A stretch of DNA of 64,000 bases, taken from contig NZ_JACXYX010000001.1 in the NCBI RefSeq assembly GCF_014779655.1, forward strand, positions 124,001 to 188,000, read 5' to 3'. The notes below the pieces were generated by a model that was not told the DNA's origin, did not search any database, and was given only the letters and a program-made list of their open reading frames with translations. This stretch comes from Nocardioides ganghwensis. GTDB taxonomy: Bacteria; Actinomycetota; Actinomycetes; Propionibacteriales; Nocardioidaceae. Both the position numbers and the translations under genes were made by a program. Positions 58,287 to 64,000 of this stretch are shown one piece after another; the stretch's first letter is position 1, and each line of letters begins with the position of its first letter.

Positions 58287-59171
58287 ATGAGGGGGACGTG
58301 GCCGCTGGCGGTCGTGGGGCTCGTGCTCGTGGCGGGCTGCGGCGAGCGGTCGTCGGATCCGGCGGCGGGGGCGGGAGCCCAGGCGTACGCCGGCCCGGTC
58401 GTGCTGCCGACGGCCGTGCCGGCCGCGAGCGGGCGCGTGGTCTCGAGCCGGACGGTGACGGTCACCGACGACGGCTCGGGAGCCCGTCTGTGCTTCAGCG
58501 ACGTCACCTGGGGAGGGGGGCTCCCCACGCCCCTGGTGTGTGACGACGCGGCCGTGGCGGGGTGGGACTGGGACCGCTTCGGAGGCGAGCTCACCGAGGA
58601 GCAGGGTGTCCGGATGGGCACCTACCGTCTCGTCGGCACGTTCGACGGCTCGACCTTCACCGTCGAGGAGGCGACCCAGCCGGAGCCGGAGCCCCACGTC
58701 TTCGACTTCGAGATCCCGTGCCCGGCTCCCGAGGGCGGGTGGCAGGTGACGGACAGCTCGCGGGTCACCCGGGACGACCTCCACCGGGCGACGTCCGTGG
58801 CGCAGGGCCTCGACGACTTCGCGACCGTCGCGGTCAGCACCCCGGACGGCGAGCCCGGGCCGCGCGACCCCGCCGCCACGGTGGTCTCGGTCTACGTCGC
58901 GGGCGACCCGGCGGTGGCGGAGGCGGCGGTCCGTGAGGCGTGGAGCGGGATGCTCTGCGTGGTCCGGGTGGAGCGCACCGAGAAGGAGCTGCTCGCCCTC
59001 CAGCAGGCGACGCTCGACCTGCCCGGGTTCGTCGAGAGCGGCGCCGGGAGCCCGAGCAACCAGCTCGAGCTCACGGTGTTCCACGACGACGGCCGCATCC
59101 AGCAGTGGGTGGACGACCGGCACGGCGAGGGCGCGGTGGCCGTCGAGTCGGTCCTGCTGCCCGTGGGCTGA
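58287..59171 (+). CDS. lipoprotein, paralog of the one at 56960-57805
   Basis: 294 residues from ATG 58287 (GTG 58281 possible). Signal MRGTWPLAVVGLVLVAGCGE with lipobox VAGC. A linker is followed by LCFSDVTWGGGLPTPLVCDD, then the blocks shared with the first lipoprotein. The shared order (TGTFDG strand, ML-C-V-x-x-VERTE strand-helix, DDG-x-IQ-W ending) covers most of both proteins, so they arose by duplication. Starts 82 bases from the divergent msrB start. Confidence 0.78.
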   Translation: MRGTWPLAVVGLVLVAGCGERSSDPAAGAGAQAYAGPVVLPTAVPAASGRVVSSRTVTVTDDGSGARLCFSDVTWGGGLPTPLVCDDAAVAGWDWDRFGGELTEEQGVRMGTYRLVGTFDGSTFTVEEATQPEPEPHVFDFEIPCPAPEGGWQVTDSSRVTRDDLHRATSVAQGLDDFATVAVSTPDGEPGPRDPAATVVSVYVAGDPAVAEAAVREAWSGMLCVVRVERTEKELLALQQATLDLPGFVESGAGSPSNQLELTVFHDDGRIQQWVDDRHGEGAVAVESVLLPVG

Positions 59172-59192
59172 CCCGGCGCACGCGTCGCGGGC

Positions 59193-59198
59193 TAGGGT
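59193..59198 (+). promoter_or_regulatory. leaderless-type -10 hexamer TAGGGT
   Basis: TAGGGT, six bases (cgggcc), then ATG 59205. Confidence 0.55.
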
Positions 59199-59204
59199 CG
59201 GGCC

Positions 59205-60290
59205 ATGGCGAAGGCGTCGGAGGAGTACGTCCGGGCGGGGGAGCGCGAGGTCAGGATCTCCTCACCGGAGAGGGTGATCTACGAGGCGACCGACCGCACA
59301 CCGGCGGTCACCAAGCTCATGGTCGCGGAGTACTTCACGAGCGTCGAGGAGGGCCTGATGCGGGCCCTGCGGGACCGCCCGACGGCGCTCGAGCGGTGGA
59401 CGTCCGGCGTACGGCCCGGCATGAAGCTGGCGACCGGACCGCAGGACCGCAACGCCGACGCGTTCTACCAGAAGCGCGTGCCGAAGGGTGCTCCCGACTA
59501 CCTCGAGTCGGTGCAGATCACCTTCCCGTCGGGGCGGACGGCCGACGAGATCTGCCCCACCGAGATCGCGGTGCCGGTGTGGTGCGCGCAGATGGGCACC
59601 CTCACCTTCCACCCCTGGCCGGTGCGGCGCACGGACGTCGACCACCCCGACGAGCTGCGGATCGACCTCGACCCGCAGCCGGGCACGACCTTCGCCGACG
59701 CCGTACGGGTGGCCGGGGTGGCGCGCGAGCTGCTGGCGGACCTCGGCATGACCGGCTTCGCCAAGACGTCGGGCAACCGGGGCATCCACGTCTACGTCCG
59801 GATCGAGCCGCGGTGGGACTTCGGCGAGGTGCGGCACGCCGCGATCGCCTTCGGTCGTGAGCTGGAGAAGCGCGACGACGGCGTGACGACGGCGTGGTGG
59901 AAGGAGGAGCGCGGGGAGCGGATCTTCGTCGACTTCAACCAGAACACCCGCGACCGGACGATCGCCTCGGCCTACTCGCTGCGCCCGATCGCCGGCGCGC
60001 CCGTGTCGACCCCGCTCGCGTGGGACGAGCTCGCCGACCTCACGAACCCCCACGACCTCAACCTGTTCTCGGTGCCGTCGCGGCTCGCCGTCGACGGCGA
60101 CCCGTGGGCCACGATCGACGACGTGCACCACTCGCTCCAGCCGCTGCTCGACCTGTGGGAGGAGCACCCCGTCGAGCTCAACTACCCGCCCGACCACCCC
60201 AAGATGCCCGGCGAGCCGCCGCGGGTGCAGCCGTCCAAGAAGGTCGAGTCGCACTGGGACGCCGAGGGCAACCGGATCGAGGGCACGTGA
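59205..60290 (+). CDS. stand-alone LigD-type polymerase/primase domain protein
   Basis: 361 residues. ISSPERVIYEATDRTPAVTK starts the domain. PVWCAQMGTLTFHPWPVRR and DELRIDLDPQPGTTFADAVR contain the metal-binding D-x-D. AKTSGNRGIHVYVRIEP is the nucleotide-binding block, and RIFVDFNQNTRDRTIASAYS supplies the third acidic residue. The fold is archaeo-eukaryotic primase, as in LigD, where it adds ribonucleotides and fills gaps at double-strand breaks. No ligase or nuclease domain and no ku gene are in the window. The stop overlaps the next start (GTGA). Confidence 0.9.
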   Translation: MAKASEEYVRAGEREVRISSPERVIYEATDRTPAVTKLMVAEYFTSVEEGLMRALRDRPTALERWTSGVRPGMKLATGPQDRNADAFYQKRVPKGAPDYLESVQITFPSGRTADEICPTEIAVPVWCAQMGTLTFHPWPVRRTDVDHPDELRIDLDPQPGTTFADAVRVAGVARELLADLGMTGFAKTSGNRGIHVYVRIEPRWDFGEVRHAAIAFGRELEKRDDGVTTAWWKEERGERIFVDFNQNTRDRTIASAYSLRPIAGAPVSTPLAWDELADLTNPHDLNLFSVPSRLAVDGDPWATIDDVHHSLQPLLDLWEEHPVELNYPPDHPKMPGEPPRVQPSKKVESHWDAEGNRIEGT

Positions 60291-60814
60291 GCGAGGACCA
60301 GCGCGTCGCCCGCAACACCGGCGAGCCGCCGACGTCCGGAGGGGCCGGCGCGCAGCGCTGGGCCGACTACCTCGACTGGGTGCGCGGCGACCTCGCAGCC
60401 ACGGTGCTGTCGCTGCCGTACGCCGACCAGCGCACGTCGCGACTGCCCTCGGGGTGGACGCCGCTGGAGCTGCTCGCCCATGTGCTGCCCATGGAGCAGC
60501 GCTGGTTCGTCTGGGGGTTCCTCGGCGAACCGGTCGCCGAGCCGTGGGGCGACTGGGCCGACGGCGACCCAGGACCCGCGTCGCGGTGGCACGTGACCGA
60601 CGGCGTGACCGCCGAGTCCCTGGCGACCCGGCTCGAGGGCGTCGCCGCCCGGACCCGGGGCGTCCTCCGCGACCACCCCCTGGACGCGACCGCTGCGACA
60701 GGCGGCCGCTTCGCCGAGGACCCGCCCACGCTGGAGTGGATCTGCTTCCACGTCCTGGCCGAGTACGCCCGGCACGCCGGGCACCTCGACGTCGTGGCAG
60801 AGCTCGCCGACTGA
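60287..60814 (+). CDS. DinB/DUF664 family protein
   Basis: 175 residues from GTG 60287, overlapping the LigD-Pol stop. GWTPLELLAHVLPMEQRWFV gives the first histidine of the DinB metal site and EWICFHVLAEYARHAGHLDV the last two. It belongs to the same broad superfamily as the gene at 1059-1568 but is clearly diverged. Probably thiol- and metal-dependent; its coupling to a DNA repair polymerase may hint at a stress response link (inference). Confidence 0.82.
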   Translation: MSEDQRVARNTGEPPTSGGAGAQRWADYLDWVRGDLAATVLSLPYADQRTSRLPSGWTPLELLAHVLPMEQRWFVWGFLGEPVAEPWGDWADGDPGPASRWHVTDGVTAESLATRLEGVAARTRGVLRDHPLDATAATGGRFAEDPPTLEWICFHVLAEYARHAGHLDVVAELAD

Positions 60815-60833
60815 GGCACTGCTGAGCGGTGGC

Positions 60834-63602
60834 TCACGCACCGCCCGGTGCGAGCTCCCAGGGAGCGGCGATCGGGAAGTACTGCTCCAGGAAGTCGTGC
60901 AGCAGCCCGTCGGCGCGCTCCTCGTCGAAGGCCGCGAGCAGGTTGTCGGCGATGCAGAAGAAGTCCCGGTCGCGCTTGAGCATCTGCCGCAGCTGGACGG
61001 GCAGCTGCTGGTGGCCGAGGTCGACGTAGCCGTGGTGGGCGCGGGCCCTGAACGCCTGCCCGGTGACCAGCCCGTAGCTCTGCGCGAACGACGAGAGCAT
61101 CGACAGGTCGGTCTCCGAGCGGAACGGCGCGTGGGTGGTGCGGGAGACCTCGTCGGGGAAGCGGGCCGAGATCTCCTCGAGGGTCGTACGCCGCTGCGGG
61201 TGCGGGCTGTGCATCATCGTGTGGGTCAGCGTGACCCCGAACGCGTCGGCCAGCAGACGGCGGTTGTTCTGCGCGGCGGAGAGGTAGGGGCGGTCGTCGG
61301 TGCCGGGCAGGCCGACGGCACGGTGGTCGGCGACGAAGGCGGCGTACTGCCCGCCGGGCGCGAAGAAGTGCTCCTTGCGTCGCGGCCGGCCGAGGAAGAC
61401 GTCGTCGTTGACGTAGACGAAGTGGTCGGCGAGGTCGGGCACGGCGTGCAGCCGGGTCTCGATCGCGTGCGAGCTGAAGGTCGGCAGCGCGGAGCCCGGG
61501 AGGATCTCGCGGTGGTCCACGACGCGTACGCGGTCGTGCGAGGTGTCGAGCCAGTCCGGCACCTGCCCGGCGGTGACGAGGTGGATGCGACGCACCCACG
61601 GGGCGAACAGGTGGATGCTCCGCATCGAGTAGCGCAGCTCGTCGCGGCTGCGGTAGCGCGAGGCGCCGCTCGCGCGGGCGCTCGGGGTGCCGCCGAGCCC
61701 GGTGATCCGCTCGTCGCGCGCGGCCAGCCACGCCTCGTCGTCGCCGTCGACCCACGTGTAGACGACGTCGACGTCGAAGCGGCAGTCGTCGATCGTCGGC
61801 AGGGCCATCAGCTCGAGCGTGGGCACCTCGACGCCCTCGACCGTGGTCGTGGTGCGGGGCGTGCCGACCGGGACGCGGTCGCCCCAACGGTTGGGTCCCG
61901 GTGCGAGCAGGTCACCGTCGGGGGACTCCTCCCAGAACTGCACACCCACCTCGACGCCCTCGCCGAGGACGCCGTCGTGGCCGCCCCGCATCGGCCACGG
62001 CTCGAGGAAGAGCGAGGCGGTGCGCGTGCGGGCGAGCTCCCCGGTCATCACCGCCACCGTGCCGCGCCGCTCGGGCCAGCCGCGCTCGGCCGGGTCGCGC
62101 ACGGACAGCCAGTCGGGCACGGCACCCGAGGCCAGCGCGGCCAGGAAGTCGCCGCGGCGTGACGACGGCACGACGACCAGCGGGTGCGGGTCGAGGCCCC
62201 GGGCGGGCACGACGAACCAGCCCTCGCCCGTCGCGGCCGCCGCGGTGGTCAGGGCGGTGAGGGAGGCCGTACGCGCCTGGGCGGGCGTGACGCCACGGGC
62301 GCCGTCGGTCTCGGGCAGGTCGCCGAGCGGCCCCGGGCGCAGGCCGTGCAGCACGCGGCGCGGGGCGAGCGGGTCGGCACGGCGGGCGATCGCCGTACGG
62401 AAGGTGTCGACCCACTGGCGGGCGAGGAGCTGCCCGTCCCACCGCTCCGACCGGTCGAGCGCGGCGGCGCCGAGGCGGGCGCGGAGGTCGTCGTCCGTGG
62501 CGATCCGCAGCATCGCGGCGGCCAGCGCGGCCTTGGACCCCGGCGGGACGAGCAGCCCGTCGACGTCGTGGGTGATGATCTCGCGCGGACCGGACGGGCA
62601 GTCGTAGGACACCGGCGGCACGCCGGCCGACATCGCCTCCTGAAGGACCAGGGGATAGCCCTCGCCGCGCGAGGCGAGCACGGCGACGCTGGCGCGCGCC
62701 CACTCGGCGGCCAGGTCGTCGGTCGAGCCGGGGAGGCGTACGCGGTCCTCGAGCCCGAGCTTGCGCACCTGCGCGGCCAGGTTGTCGGCGCGCGGTCCGT
62801 CGCCCCAGACGGTCAGGGTCCAGCCGGGCACCTGCTCGTGGATGCGCCAGAAGGCGTCGACGACGTGCTCGAACTGCTTCTCCGGCGCGAGCCGGCCGGC
62901 CGTCACGAACGCCCGCTGGTCCAGCGGCGATCGCTCCTGCGCGTGGGCGGGCAGCGGGTTGGGGATCACCTGGAGCTCGGGTGCCGCGCCGCCGAGCCGG
63001 CCCGCGAGCCACCGCGACATCGACTCGGTCAGGGACACGACGACGTCGGCGCGGGGCGCGAACTGGAGCAGCGCACCGAGATCGTTGACCCGGCTCGAGG
63101 AGGCGCGGTGCTCCTGGTGCACCAGCGCGACGTCGGCGGGGGCGAGCTGGGCGACGACGGCGAGCAGCTCGGGGGTGGTGGTGACGAGGACGTCGGCCTC
63201 GATCGCACCGAGCGCCTCGCGCATCGTGGCGTCGGTCAGCCCGTTGTAGAGCGCGTCCCAGCTGCGCGGCACGATCAGCGACTCGCGCTCGGCCAGCTCG
63301 GGTGCGTGGCCGCCGCGGACGGCGGCGGGGCGCTCGTCGCGCACGTCGACGAGGTAGGTGACCTCCAACCCGTCGGCCAGCCGGTAGTGGGTCGAGGCGC
63401 CGCTGCGCGTGACGCTGAGGATGCGGACCCGGTGCCCCTCGCCCAGGGAGAGCAGCGCGTTGGCCTGCTCGATGCCTGAGCGGGCGGTGCCGCCCATGCC
63501 GTCGGCGTTGAACAGGACGAAGACGATGTCGAGCGGGCCGTCGCGGCGTACGCGGCGTACGGCCGAGCGCACCTTCCCACCGAGCCTGTCGGTCAGTGCC
63601 AC
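60834..63602 (-). CDS. GT4-type glycosyltransferase fused to a Stealth phosphotransferase domain
   Basis: 922 residues from GTG 63602, with GAGG upstream; the longer frame to 63809 crosses the divergent promoter. Residues about 20-420 are a GT-B glycosyltransferase: VFVLFNADGMGGTARSG, RAFVTAGRLAPEKQFEHVVD, ASRGEGYPLVLQEAMSAGVP (family 4 E-x-x-x-x-x-x-x-E region). Residues about 580-920 are Stealth: CR1 DVDVVYTWVDGDDEAWL, CR2 SRYRSRDELRYSMRSIHLFA, CR3 THTMMHSPHPQRRTTLEE, CR4 GYVDLGHQQLP. Stealth enzymes transfer sugar-1-phosphate onto capsule or wall polymers; the fusion would extend and phosphorylate one glycan. Confidence 0.9.
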   Translation of the reverse strand: MALTDRLGGKVRSAVRRVRRDGPLDIVFVLFNADGMGGTARSGIEQANALLSLGEGHRVRILSVTRSGASTHYRLADGLEVTYLVDVRDERPAAVRGGHAPELAERESLIVPRSWDALYNGLTDATMREALGAIEADVLVTTTPELLAVVAQLAPADVALVHQEHRASSSRVNDLGALLQFAPRADVVVSLTESMSRWLAGRLGGAAPELQVIPNPLPAHAQERSPLDQRAFVTAGRLAPEKQFEHVVDAFWRIHEQVPGWTLTVWGDGPRADNLAAQVRKLGLEDRVRLPGSTDDLAAEWARASVAVLASRGEGYPLVLQEAMSAGVPPVSYDCPSGPREIITHDVDGLLVPPGSKAALAAAMLRIATDDDLRARLGAAALDRSERWDGQLLARQWVDTFRTAIARRADPLAPRRVLHGLRPGPLGDLPETDGARGVTPAQARTASLTALTTAAAATGEGWFVVPARGLDPHPLVVVPSSRRGDFLAALASGAVPDWLSVRDPAERGWPERRGTVAVMTGELARTRTASLFLEPWPMRGGHDGVLGEGVEVGVQFWEESPDGDLLAPGPNRWGDRVPVGTPRTTTTVEGVEVPTLELMALPTIDDCRFDVDVVYTWVDGDDEAWLAARDERITGLGGTPSARASGASRYRSRDELRYSMRSIHLFAPWVRRIHLVTAGQVPDWLDTSHDRVRVVDHREILPGSALPTFSSHAIETRLHAVPDLADHFVYVNDDVFLGRPRRKEHFFAPGGQYAAFVADHRAVGLPGTDDRPYLSAAQNNRRLLADAFGVTLTHTMMHSPHPQRRTTLEEISARFPDEVSRTTHAPFRSETDLSMLSSFAQSYGLVTGQAFRARAHHGYVDLGHQQLPVQLRQMLKRDRDFFCIADNLLAAFDEERADGLLHDFLEQYFPIAAPWELAPGGA

Positions 63603-63639
63603 GTGGTCCTCAGTCCTCTCCCGGGGAAGCGTCGGCACG

Positions 63640-63645
63640 ATCCTA
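63640..63645 (-). promoter_or_regulatory. -10 hexamer TAGGAT
   Basis: On the minus strand TAGGAT lies 37 bases before GTG 63602, with GAGG before the start, so the Stealth/GT gene probably has a leader, unlike its divergent neighbour. Confidence 0.4.
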
Positions 63646-63665
63646 GGGGGCGGCGGTCCGGCCGA

Positions 63666-63671
63666 TAGGGT
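63666..63671 (+). promoter_or_regulatory. leaderless-type -10 hexamer TAGGGT
   Basis: TAGGGT, seven bases (gagccgc), then ATG 63679. Confidence 0.55.
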
Positions 63672-63678
63672 GAGCCGC

Positions 63679-64000
63679 ATGCCGACGTCCTCCACCCCGC
63701 TGGTCCTGGTGTCCGGCTCCGGCCGCAGCGGCACCAGCTCCCTCGCCGGCACCCTGAAGCGCCTCGGCCTCCACGTGCCGCAGCCCGAGGTCGAGGCGTC
63801 GGAGACCAACCCGCGCGGGTTCTACGAGCCGCAGTGGGTCATCGACTTCCACAAGCGGCACCTCAAGGAGCTCGCGCTCTTCAACATCGACAGCCGGCCC
63901 GCGGCGGTCGACATCGTCTCGCGCTACGTCGAGTCGGGAGTGCCGACCGCCGAGCTCCACGAGTGGCTCTCGGGCCAGCTCGACGAGCAGCAGGTCCGCG
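63679..64000 (+). CDS. sulfotransferase family protein (3' end outside the window)
   Basis: The first 107 residues are present and the frame is open to the window end. LVLVSGSGRSGTSSLAGTLK is the P-loop-like 5'-phosphosulfate-binding motif of PAPS-dependent sulfotransferases. Then come LGLHVPQPEVEASETNPRGF and YEPQWVIDFHKRHL, as in actinobacterial sulfotransferase-family proteins near polysaccharide genes. Divergent from the Stealth/GT fusion, so both may modify cell-surface glycans (inference). Confidence 0.82.
   Translation, partial: MPTSSTPLVLVSGSGRSGTSSLAGTLKRLGLHVPQPEVEASETNPRGFYEPQWVIDFHKRHLKELALFNIDSRPAAVDIVSRYVESGVPTAELHEWLSGQLDEQQVR

Noticed and set aside
60834..63809. Longer start (63809) for the Stealth/GT gene
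   Set aside because: The extension covers the divergent promoter and the first codons of the sulfotransferase gene; GTG 63602 has a ribosome site and begins the conserved region.
1..64000. Insertion sequences, prophage or integrative element
   Set aside because: I found no transposase, integrase, phage structural gene or flanking tRNA, and composition looks even along the window.

Overview
The window is high-GC DNA (about 70% or more by eye) from an actinobacterium. GTG starts are frequent, stop/start overlaps (ATGA, GTGA) are common, and gene content is typically actinobacterial: a conservon with roadblock, DUF742 and GTPase genes, WXG100 proteins, a wax ester synthase/DGAT, a DUF664 mycothiol-transferase-like DinB protein, DUF3000, and a coproporphyrin-type heme pathway. 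Overall content and the frequent GTACG-rich codon style fit Nocardioidaceae (a Nocardioides-like chromosome); this assignment is inference. I see no rRNA, tRNA, integrase, transposase or CRISPR array. The window looks like chromosomal backbone with small accessory patches.

Layout. 0-3.4 kb: end of an ABC-2 permease, three small proteins and a (6-4)-type iron-sulfur photolyase. 3.6-7.5 kb: a secreted metzincin protease, a polymorphic toxin/immunity pair, a MOSC protein and a WXG100 pair (type VII secretion cargo). 7.6-10.7 kb: TetR regulator divergent from an SDR/acyl-CoA ligase operon. 10.7-13.5 kb: a third WXG100-like gene, gluconate permease and kinase, TspO. 13.6-18.3 kb: a thioredoxin-reductase-like/methyltransferase fusion with a divergent XRE-cupin regulator, DUF2945, DUF2237, acyl-ACP desaturase, AIM24. 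18.4-21.0 kb: serine hydrolase and secreted endonuclease. 21.4-27.0 kb: a conservon (CvnA-D) followed at once by a solute-binding lipoprotein. 27-37.4 kb: Ca2+/H+ antiporter, RelA/SpoT-domain synthetase, lipoprotein, phosphodiester glycosidase, orphan DNA methyltransferase, WS/DGAT, YbdK-type ligase, ThrE exporter, DUF402. 37.5-42.9 kb: SDR, a two-component pair, an ECF42-type sigma factor with its DGPF protein, a small membrane protein. 43-49.5 kb: HrpA helicase, an unknown protein, PemK/MazF-like protein, solute-binding lipoprotein. 49.8-57 kb: RNase D, DUF3000 and heme genes hemE, cgoX and chdC, interrupted by a DUF4349 lipoprotein and a NYN/LOTUS protein. 57-64 kb: two paralogous lipoproteins around msrB, a stand-alone LigD polymerase domain, a DinB protein, a Stealth/GT4 fusion and the start of a sulfotransferase.

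Two features recur across the window. First, many genes begin 6-7 bases after a TAGGGT/TAGGCT-like -10 hexamer, so they are probably transcribed without a leader; in two cases the upstream stop codon is part of the hexamer. Second, strong palindromes or tandem arrays of palindromic units sit at 3' gene ends, mostly between convergent genes, and act plausibly as U-tract-free bidirectional terminators. The best candidates for little-described biology are the conservon plus binding-protein operon, the opposed 32-bp repeat arrays at 37.5 kb, the toxin/WXG100 cluster and the oxidoreductase-methyltransferase fusion.
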